Origin: Cellulomonas persica
Lineage (GTDB): Bacteria; Actinomycetota; Actinomycetes; Actinomycetales; Cellulomonadaceae
Assembly (NCBI RefSeq): GCF_007989825.1
Contig: NZ_BJUA01000017.1
Span: 1 to 64,000, forward strand
DNA length: 64,000 nucleotides
Direction of reading: 5' to 3'
The position numbers were made by a program, and so were the translations under genes. Below, in pieces: positions 7,871 through 14,639 of the stretch (its first letter is position 1; every line of letters begins with the position of its first letter). Under the pieces are notes generated by a model. The model had not been told where the DNA came from. It saw only the letters and a list, made by a program, of their open reading frames with translations, and did no database searches.

Positions 7871-10800
7871 CAGAACACCTCCGAACCGCGCCGCCAGGAG
7901 CGCCGCTCCGTCTCTTCCTCGAGCCGGCGCTCGACCAGGCGCAGCACGTGCTCGTCGAGCTCGTCGCGCCGCCACGCGTCCAGCCGCGCGACGACGCGCT
8001 CCTCGACCGTGCGCGCGATCGCCCCGAGCGTCTCCGCGCTCAGCGTCGTCTCGGCGCCGGTCAGCGGCCCCGCGGTCGGGGCGGCCACCGGGGGCGCGAA
8101 CGGGTCCACGGGACCTCCAGTGCTCTCGCGGCGGGAGCCGCCGATGGTCGTCGAGCCGCGCGCGCCGGTCGGCGTCCCGGTGAACCAGCGACGCACCGTC
8201 TGGTCGGCCGACGCCGGGATCACCGGCGGTGCGCTCGCGCGGCCCGCGGCGGCGCCGCCCGGCGACGTGGCCGGGGTGACGGGCGTGGTGGTCGACGGGG
8301 AGCGGCGCACGACCGTGCGGGGCGGGAGCACCGACCACGCGGTCGGCAGCGACGGTGCGCCTGACGCCGTCGACGGGCGCGCGGGTGCGGGGCCGCGTCC
8401 GCCGAGCGGGCTCGTCGCGAGCGCCTCGTCCGCGAGCGCGCTCGCGGACAGCGCGGTCGGCCGTCCGGCGCCGAGCGCTGCGGACGACGAGCCTGCGGAC
8501 GACGAGCCTGCGGACGACGAGCCTGCGGACGACGAGCCCGCGTCCGAGAAGCCCGACGGCGACCAGCTCGCGGCCGTGCTCGGGGCGGGTGCCGCGGGTC
8601 GCCACGCGCCGCGCTCGGTCGAGCGCCGCACCGGCGAGCGCGCCCCGGGGCGCGACGAGGCGTCCGCGTGCTGCGAGCCGGGTGCCGCGCCGACGGTCGA
8701 ACGCCGCAGCGGGGTGCCGCTCGCCGCGGCCCCACCGGAGGCGGTCAGGGCGGCGCCGCTCGTGCGCGCGAGCGCACCGATCGCGGGTCCGGCGACGGGC
8801 GGTGTGCCCGTGCTCCGCGCGGTGGACGGGTTCACGGCGACCGGAGCGAGCAGCGCGACCGTGTGACCGGGACCGCGGCTCGTCGTGCCGGCGGGCTCCC
8901 AGGACGCGGGCGAGCCGACTGCGGACCAGTCGACGCCGGCCCACTGCCGCCGCAGGGGAGGTGCGGCGGCAGCGCTCGTTGCCGGGCTCGTGGAGGCCCG
9001 GCCGTCTGCCGAAGGCGTGGCGGCATCGCGACCGAGCGACGAACGCGCGGACGCGCCGTCGTCGATGCGCGGCGTCGGGACGCCCCCGGCCGTGTGGTGC
9101 ACGGCGCCGGCGCTCGTCCCGCCGGAGCCCGCCCGGCTGCTGCTCGCCGCCTGGCGATCGGCACCGCTGAGGCCCGCGCCGACGCCGGACGACGTCTCGA
9201 GGCCGCCCGAGGCCGCCGGCCAGGGCGTCGTCGATGCCGGCGTCGCGGGTGCGGACCTCAGAGGTGCGGACGTGGCGGGTGCTGACGTGGCGCTGCGGCG
9301 CAGGGCGGCGGGCGCGGCGTCGCGCGGCAGGCCCTGGAGCGCGCTCGCGGCCGGAGGGGCGGGATCCTGGGCACGGCGTGCGACGGGCGCCTCCGTGGGA
9401 GTGGTGCGGGCGGGCAGCGAGCCGGACCAGCGCGTCGCGCGACGCAGCACCGCCGGTTCGAGTCCCAGCCCGCGTCGCGCGTCGTCGATCCAGCGGGGCC
9501 GGTGCCCCGCCCGCCGGTGACCGCCACCCGGCAGCCCGCCGACCCCGCGCGAGGCAGCCGACGGCACACCCGCGCGGTGGCCCGACGCCTCGGTCGCGGT
9601 GACCCGGGCATTCGCAGCCGGTGCAGCGCCTGCGGTGGGCTGACCACCCGACACCGACGCGTCGCCGCGCGCCCACCGACGAAGCGGCGCACTCGTCACG
9701 GCGGCCGGGCCGGCCGACGTCTGCGAGCGAGTGCTCGTCGTGCCGGTGGGGACGGGCTGGTCGACCGTCATGCCGCGCGCCGGGTGCGCGGCGGGGGCGA
9801 GCACCCGGCGGGCCGCGGACGTCGCGGTGTCGGGGATCGTGGTGGCCGGCCGGTGCAGCGGCGAGCCGCGTCCGGTGAGCATGCGGCGGACCGGTCCGAG
9901 CAGCCCGCGGCGCGCGGCCCCCGGCAGCACGTCGCCGCCGAGGGACCGGTCGGCGCTCAGCGCGCGGGGGAGTGCGGGAGCGTCGGCCTGCCCCTGCGGC
10001 GTGGACGCACCCGGGGTGGACGCGCCGCCCGTCCGGGCCGCCGCGGGCGACGGGCCAGCGGCAACGTGTCCGGAGTCGGTGTGCGGACCCGCGGTCGAGT
10101 CCGCACGGGCCGCGGTCGTCCCCGCGGCGCCCGCCGGGCCCGTGACCGACGAGCCCGACGTGAGTGCCGGGGTGGACGCCGGGGTCGACGCCGGGGTCGA
10201 CGGGGCGCCGCTCGCGGACGGTGCCACCGGGGCGGTGGCCGAGCTCGTCGGGCTCGCGGCGGCCGCGGACGGAGCGGCCACCCCGACGGCGGGCGGGAGG
10301 GCGCGCGCGACGCGGGCGTCGGTCACGGCGGCCGCGCGCGCTCGTCGGCGCAGGAAGCGTCCGGCGGGACGCAGCGCCGTGGCGGGACCGGGCGCGCTCG
10401 TCGCCGCGGACCCGCCTGCGCTCGCGAACGCGCTCGCCGCAGCCCTGCCGCCCGCGCTCGCGGACATGCTCGTCGCCGACCCGCTCGTCGCGGGCGACGA
10501 GGGTGCGGCGAACGACCGGCGGACGGGGTTCGTCGTCGCGGCGGCGGGAGTCCGGTCCGCCGGGCCGGTGGCGACCGCGGGCGACGACGAGGGTCCGGAC
10601 CCCGGGGCGTTCCCCGGTTGCGACCGTGCGGCACCCGGTGGGCTCGCGGGCAGCCGCGCGGCGGAGCGTGGGCGCGCGGTGTCGGAGGCCGTGACCATGC
10701 GACCGGCCGCGCGCACGTCAGGCGTGACGCGGACGCGCACGGTCTGCGGCGCGAGGCGGTCGCGGACGCTGCCGGGGCGGCGCGCGCCGTCGGCGGGGAT

Positions 10801-11175
10801 CTGGTCGACCATGCGCGGCAGGCCGCGCGGGATCGAGGCGGCCTCGGCCTGAGCGTCGTGCGCGGCGCGGATGGGCGCGACCTGCGACCACCAGCGCGGC
10901 GGGGCGACCTCCTCGGGCGTGCGGCGCGGCGTGACGGTCGTGGCCGGGCCGGCCAGTGCTCGTCGGACGTCCACGGGCCGTCCCCAGCCGTGCGCGAACC
11001 GCACGGACGACGACGCGAGCGAACCGATCGGCGACGGGCGCGCGGTCCCGAGCCGCGGGCCCGGCCGGCGCATGCGCAGCGCCACGGCCCGGCCCAGGCG
11101 GGTCGGGTCCAGTCGCTGCTGCTCGTCGGTCGCCGCGGTCGTCGGACGGGCGTCCGGTCCGGTCGTCTCGGTCAC
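7870..11175 (-). CDS. 1101-aa Ala/Pro/Ser/Thr-rich protein inside the eCIS operon, function unknown
   Basis: From GTG 11175 the product has an Arg-rich N-terminal part (about 1-150; SIPRGLPRMVDQIPAD is the clearest ordered segment). Roughly 850 residues of low-complexity A/P/S/T/G/R sequence follow, with repeats such as AGSSS x4 and STPASTPASTPA. A charged C-terminal helix (about 1045-1100: TVEERVVARLDAWRRDELDE, then RLVERRLEEETERRSW) ends the protein. There is no signal peptide or membrane span. It sits between the second tube gene and the LysM gene and overlaps the latter. Tape measure, cargo or assembly scaffold are all possible. Low complexity prevents assignment; the long intact frame argues that it is real. 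Confidence 0.8.
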   Translation of the reverse strand: MTETTGPDARPTTAATDEQQRLDPTRLGRAVALRMRRPGPRLGTARPSPIGSLASSSVRFAHGWGRPVDVRRALAGPATTVTPRRTPEEVAPPRWWSQVAPIRAAHDAQAEAASIPRGLPRMVDQIPADGARRPGSVRDRLAPQTVRVRVTPDVRAAGRMVTASDTARPRSAARLPASPPGAARSQPGNAPGSGPSSSPAVATGPADRTPAAATTNPVRRSFAAPSSPATSGSATSMSASAGGRAAASAFASAGGSAATSAPGPATALRPAGRFLRRRARAAAVTDARVARALPPAVGVAAPSAAAASPTSSATAPVAPSASGAPSTPASTPASTPALTSGSSVTGPAGAAGTTAARADSTAGPHTDSGHVAAGPSPAAARTGGASTPGASTPQGQADAPALPRALSADRSLGGDVLPGAARRGLLGPVRRMLTGRGSPLHRPATTIPDTATSAARRVLAPAAHPARGMTVDQPVPTGTTSTRSQTSAGPAAVTSAPLRRWARGDASVSGGQPTAGAAPAANARVTATEASGHRAGVPSAASRGVGGLPGGGHRRAGHRPRWIDDARRGLGLEPAVLRRATRWSGSLPARTTPTEAPVARRAQDPAPPAASALQGLPRDAAPAALRRSATSAPATSAPLRSAPATPASTTPWPAASGGLETSSGVGAGLSGADRQAASSSRAGSGGTSAGAVHHTAGGVPTPRIDDGASARSSLGRDAATPSADGRASTSPATSAAAAPPLRRQWAGVDWSAVGSPASWEPAGTTSRGPGHTVALLAPVAVNPSTARSTGTPPVAGPAIGALARTSGAALTASGGAAASGTPLRRSTVGAAPGSQHADASSRPGARSPVRRSTERGAWRPAAPAPSTAASWSPSGFSDAGSSSAGSSSAGSSSAGSSSAALGAGRPTALSASALADEALATSPLGGRGPAPARPSTASGAPSLPTAWSVLPPRTVVRRSPSTTTPVTPATSPGGAAAGRASAPPVIPASADQTVRRWFTGTPTGARGSTTIGGSRRESTGGPVDPFAPPVAAPTAGPLTGAETTLSAETLGAIARTVEERVVARLDAWRRDELDEHVLRLVERRLEEETERRSWRRGSEVF
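8480..8539. repeat. Four 15-bp tandem repeats within the 1101-aa gene
   Basis: The unit GCGGACGACGAGCCT occurs four times head to tail at 8480, 8495, 8510 and 8525, the last with one change. It encodes AGSSS repeats on the minus strand. The unit is a multiple of three, so copy-number change would lengthen or shorten the disordered region without breaking the frame. Confidence 0.9.
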
Positions 11176-11182
11176 GGGCGCC

Positions 11183-11650
11183 TCACTGCAGCGTCTTCGC
11201 GCGGAAGCCGTTGTGCGCGACCTCGAGGGTCTCGACGAGCGCCTCGGTCGCGTCGACGGACAGTCGTGGCCCCGCCCACGAGACCGCGAACACGCCCTCG
11301 AACTCCCACGAGCGCAGGCGCGTACCCGAGCCGTCGACGACCGTCACGGCGCCGGTCGAGCGGGTCAGCGTGTTGCTCTTGCCCGCGAACCCCTCACCCG
11401 ACGAGCTCGCGACCCACTGGAACAGCGCGTCGGAGTTCACCATGCCGCGCCGGAACACGAGGTTCGGCCAGCGGATCACCCCGGGGAACCGGTGCACGTA
11501 CTGGTTCTGCCCGCCCTCGAGGTACTCCTGCGTGCTCACGGTCATCTCGAGGCCGGTGACCTCGACGAAGTGCCCGATCTCGACGCCGTCGACCTCGAAC
11601 AGGAAGTTGGCGGAGACGGGTGCGTCTCCGCCGAGTGGTGTCTCAGGCAC
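11183..11650 (-). CDS. eCIS inner tube protein 2 (gp19-like, Afp5 type)
   Basis: The 155-aa product contains SANFLFEVDGVEIGHFVEVT, LEYLEGG-like (QEYLEGGQNQ) and FPGVIRWPNLVFRRG, then an ending of DATEALVETLEVAHNGFRAK. This is the phage tail tube gp19 / T4-like family. Many eCIS carry two tube paralogues; this one lies next to the LysM and spike genes and probably forms the tube start layer. GTG 11650 overlaps the stop of the 57-aa gene. Confidence 0.88.
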   Translation of the reverse strand: MPETPLGGDAPVSANFLFEVDGVEIGHFVEVTGLEMTVSTQEYLEGGQNQYVHRFPGVIRWPNLVFRRGMVNSDALFQWVASSSGEGFAGKSNTLTRSTGAVTVVDGSGTRLRSWEFEGVFAVSWAGPRLSVDATEALVETLEVAHNGFRAKTLQ

Positions 11651-11816
11651 TGTCGCGCACCGCCTCCCATGCTCGTGCGTTCATCGCTGAGACAGCCCGG
11701 ACCATCCGGACGCGGTCCATGTGCTCGAGGTCGAGCAGGTCGGACAGCGGCCAGTGCAGGTGGTACGCCAGGTAGGCGATCTCCTGCCAGAGGACGTCGA
11801 CGGGGTAGCGCAGCAT
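11643..11816 (-). CDS. 57-aa eCIS small protein (DUF6760 type, Afp6 position)
   Basis: The frame from ATG 11816 gives a 57-aa protein opening MLRYPVDVLWQEIAYLAYHL, then HWPLSDLLDLEHMDRVRMV and ending WEAVRDSA. Small helical proteins of this LxxEIAYxAYHxHWxxxxxLxLEHxxR pattern (DUF6760) sit between tube genes in eCIS clusters. It starts 10 bases after the stop of the preceding gene, and its TGA (11643-11645) overlaps the GTG of tube 2. The role is unknown, probably assembly. It is easily missed because of its size. Confidence 0.82.
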   Translation of the reverse strand: MLRYPVDVLWQEIAYLAYHLHWPLSDLLDLEHMDRVRMVRAVSAMNARAWEAVRDSA

Positions 11817-11825
11817 GGTCAGGGC

Positions 11826-12320
11826 CTAGTGACGGGCCTCGGAGCGGATCTCCTCGATCGCGGCGCGACCGGGCCGGGGGAGCGGAGCCTCGGCGGGCGC
11901 GGCCGGCGCCGCCTCCGGAGCAGGCTCGCTCGCGGCGGCGGGCGCCGGGGCCTCGTCGGACGACGAGACCCCGGGCGCCTGACCGAGCGCACGCTGAGCG
12001 GCGACGAACTCCTCGAACTCCTGCTGGCTCCCGAAGTTGATGACCCCGTAGAAGTCCTGCAGGTAGGCCAGGTCCGCCGCGAAGAGACCTTCGATCTCGT
12101 GCGGCGTGACCTGCGAGAGCGTGCCGAGGCTCTCGACGACCCGCGCGAGGACCACGATCGTCAGGCGCGGGTCGTCCGGGCCCGTGACGGTGGGGTCGCG
12201 CAGCGGCTCCAGCTCGTCACGGGCCGTCGCGAGGCGCATCACGCCGTCGCGGTGGACGCCCCCGTCGCGGTCGACGTACCCGCGCGGCAGGGTGAACTCG
12301 TAGCGGGTGCGCAGGGTCAC
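11826..12320 (-). CDS. eCIS tail-assembly-chaperone-like protein
   Basis: The 164-aa product opens VTLRTRYEFTLPRGYVDRDG and continues with VMRLATARDELEPLRDP, then LTIVVLARVVESLGTL. The C-terminal 50 residues are Ala/Pro/Glu-rich. The conserved N-terminal part matches the protein that follows the tube gene in many eCIS clusters (phage tail assembly chaperone, gp41-like). GTG 12320 overlaps the tube 1 stop; a longer upstream extension in this frame is the shadow of tube 1. It presumably helps tube or sheath assembly and may not be part of the particle. Confidence 0.78.
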   Translation of the reverse strand: MTLRTRYEFTLPRGYVDRDGGVHRDGVMRLATARDELEPLRDPTVTGPDDPRLTIVVLARVVESLGTLSQVTPHEIEGLFAADLAYLQDFYGVINFGSQQEFEEFVAAQRALGQAPGVSSSDEAPAPAAASEPAPEAAPAAPAEAPLPRPGRAAIEEIRSEARH

Positions 12321-12796
12321 TTGATCCGCTCGAGGGTCTCGATCGTGAGCGTGATGTTCTCCTTGACGGGGTCGTTGGAGTCGACGCTCAGCTGGTCGGT
12401 CGAGATCTTGCTCGGCCAGCCGTTGGTGAAGTTGAACCGCGCGACCTCCGCGTGCGTCGAGTCGTAGAGCACGATCGAGCCGCTCTTGCGGTTGTTCGTG
12501 CGGTCCGACTGCAGGATGCCCTTGCTGCGGATCTCGTGGAACCACTGCCAGAGCTTGTCGGAGGTGGCGTCGGGCGGGGCCATGCGCGTGAGCGTCAGGT
12601 CGCCCTGCTTGTTGCGGCCCGCGAGGGTCTTGATGGTCTGCGACTTGCCGTCCTTGCCCACCTGCTGCGTGGAGGCCACCTCCATCTCGATGTCCAGGCC
12701 GGACACCGAGGCGAGGATCGTGACGACGGAGCCGTCGATCTCCAGGAAGAAGTTCTGGGCGATGAGCGGGTCACCGTCGATGAGGTCGTTGGGCAT
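12317..12796 (-). CDS. eCIS inner tube protein 1 (gp19-like)
   Basis: The 159-aa product contains LIAQNFFLEIDGSVVTILAS, GLDIEMEVASTQQVGKDGKS and a C-terminal ITLTIETLERIK. It belongs to the phage tail tube gp19 family, in the variant with a QTIKTLAGRNKQGDLTLTR middle segment. As the first gene after the sheath it is probably the main tube subunit. It lies 41 bases downstream of the sheath stop. Its own stop overlaps the next gene start. Confidence 0.9.
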   Translation of the reverse strand: MPNDLIDGDPLIAQNFFLEIDGSVVTILASVSGLDIEMEVASTQQVGKDGKSQTIKTLAGRNKQGDLTLTRMAPPDATSDKLWQWFHEIRSKGILQSDRTNNRKSGSIVLYDSTHAEVARFNFTNGWPSKISTDQLSVDSNDPVKENITLTIETLERIK

Positions 12797-12837
12797 GGGG
12801 TTCTCCTCGTCTGGTCAGGGGGTCGCGCGAGCTGTCG

Positions 12838-14406
12838 TCAGCTGGCGATCTGCTTGTTCTGGCTGATGCGGAAGATGACGAACTCGGCGGGCTTCACGGG
12901 CGCGATCCCGACCTCCACGACGAGCTTGCCGGCGTCGATCGACTCGGGCGGGTTCGTCGTCTCGTCGCACTTGACGAAGAACGCCTGGTCGGCGGACTGG
13001 CCGAACAGCGCCCCGGCCTGCCACAGACCGCGCAGGTAGGCGTTGAGGGTGCGCTTGACGCCCTCCCAGAGCGAGACGTCGTTCGGCTCGAAGACCGCCC
13101 ACTGGGTGCCCTCGAGGATCGTCGACTCGATCATGTTGAACAGGCGGCGCACGTTGATGTACTGCCAGTCCGTGTCCGAGGCGAGCGTGCGCGCACCCCA
13201 GATGCGGATGCCGCGCGTGCCGAACGGGCGGATCGCGTTGATGCCGATCGGGTTGAGGATGCCCTGCTCGTTCTGCGTGATGGAGCGCTCGACGTCGAGC
13301 ACGCCGCGGATCGTGTCGTTGGCCGGGGCCTTCCACACGCCGCGCGTCTCGTCGGTGCGCGCCCACACGCCGGCGACGTGACCCGACGGCGGGATGAGGA
13401 TCTCGGCGTTCCCGTTGGTGCCGGTCGGGTTCTCGACCTTGATCCAGGGGTAGTACAGCGTCGCGAAGGCGGAGTCGTACTGCGCGGCCTCGCTGCGCCA
13501 CTCCTTGACCTGCTGCGGCGTGAGCCCGGGAGGCGCGTCGAGGATCGCGACGCGGTTCGCGTGCTGCTCGCAGTGCGCGATGAGGCTCGTCTGGACGGCC
13601 TTCCACAGGCCCAGGTCGAGCGAGCCGTCGTCCTTGGTGGCGGCGGTCAGCAGGTCCGGGACGACGACGATCGTGACGTCCTCGGCGATCGCGAGACCGT
13701 TGATACCCGAGCGGCTCGTCTCCGAGCCGGCGAACTTGCGGCCCGAGACGGGCACCGGCTTCGGCGCGGCCTTCTCGAGCGAGTACTGGCCCGGCTTGAG
13801 CAGCTCGAGCTGGCTCGACAGGTCGGTGTCCTCGGCGAGCTTGATCTCGACCTTGACCTTGGTCGACGTCTTGTTGATGACGGTCGCGGCGTCGCGCGGA
13901 CCGCCGAGCGTCAGGTCGTCGTAGGACTCGACGGCCTCGCCGCCCTCGACGATCGTGATGCTGAACGGTGCGGGCCCGTCCTCGTCGTCCGCGGCCTCGC
14001 CGGAGCTCACGACGACCGTGATGTCGGCGTCGGGCTCGACGGACTCGATCGCGAGCGGCAGGCCGAGCGACTTGTCGTACGCCGGCAGCGCGAGGCGCGC
14101 GGGCTCACCCGACGGCTCGGCGTTCGGGACGCGCACGATGTAGGCCTGCGCGCCGCCGTTGAGGAAGAACCCGTACACGGACAGGGGCAGCAGCGCGCCC
14201 TCGACGAAGCCGCCGTACAGCGACTCGAACTGGGTCCAGGAGGTGACGAGCCGGGGCGCGAGGCCGTCCGGGTCGTGGGGGTCGTCCGTGGGGAACGACG
14301 CGGTGAACCCGACGAACGCGGCGACGGCCGTCGGGGCCGAGGACAGGACCTTCTGAGTCGAGGGGATCTCCTCGACGTACACGCCAGGGGCGGTGTAGGT
14401 GGGCAC
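12838..14406 (-). CDS. eCIS contractile sheath protein
   Basis: The 522-aa product opens VPTYTAPGVYVEEIPSTQKV and has TAVAAFVGFT and FLNGGAQAYIVRVP near the N-terminus. The C-terminal sheath core includes FEPNDVSLWEGVKRTLNAYL and ends ...EFVIFRISQNKQIAS. This is the tail sheath protein FI family; the conserved C-terminal domain packs around the tube, and the middle domain decorates the outside. GTG 14406 follows AAAGAAGGA. It is the first gene of the operon. Only one sheath gene is present, unlike the three paralogues of Afp. Confidence 0.94.
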   Translation of the reverse strand: MPTYTAPGVYVEEIPSTQKVLSSAPTAVAAFVGFTASFPTDDPHDPDGLAPRLVTSWTQFESLYGGFVEGALLPLSVYGFFLNGGAQAYIVRVPNAEPSGEPARLALPAYDKSLGLPLAIESVEPDADITVVVSSGEAADDEDGPAPFSITIVEGGEAVESYDDLTLGGPRDAATVINKTSTKVKVEIKLAEDTDLSSQLELLKPGQYSLEKAAPKPVPVSGRKFAGSETSRSGINGLAIAEDVTIVVVPDLLTAATKDDGSLDLGLWKAVQTSLIAHCEQHANRVAILDAPPGLTPQQVKEWRSEAAQYDSAFATLYYPWIKVENPTGTNGNAEILIPPSGHVAGVWARTDETRGVWKAPANDTIRGVLDVERSITQNEQGILNPIGINAIRPFGTRGIRIWGARTLASDTDWQYINVRRLFNMIESTILEGTQWAVFEPNDVSLWEGVKRTLNAYLRGLWQAGALFGQSADQAFFVKCDETTNPPESIDAGKLVVEVGIAPVKPAEFVIFRISQNKQIAS

Positions 14407-14639
14407 GGGCCATCCTTCTTTCGGCTGTGGCCCCCGCGTTGGGGTCAGGACACCGGCGCGGGGTGATCGGCAGACGCAGGTGTGTCGCGGTTCGAGGCTA
14501 GGAAGAGGCCCGGTACCGGGTCATCGGTAATCGCTACGCAACGTCGCGCGGTCGGGACCTACGGCCGTTGCCAGGGGCGAGCGGGCGAAATTCGTCCAGC
14601 AGGCGAGAAGGCCAGGTCACAGGAGCGCTGTCACCCGTC
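14407..14639. promoter_or_regulatory. Divergent promoter region between the eCIS operon and a LuxR/LAL regulator
   Basis: These 233 bases separate the two divergently transcribed units and contain no gene. They must carry the eCIS promoter (minus strand) and probably the regulator promoter (plus strand). I could not pick convincing -35/-10 pairs. The relatively AT-rich part GGTCATCGGTAATCGCTACG near 14518-14538 is the best place to look. Confidence 0.5.

Noticed and set aside
9502..11559. Long plus-strand frames opposite the 1101-aa gene (and 3122-5071, 5826-7325 opposite J and spike genes)
   Set aside because: They are antisense shadows caused by high third-position GC; they lack ribosome sites and family motifs, whereas the minus-strand genes have both.
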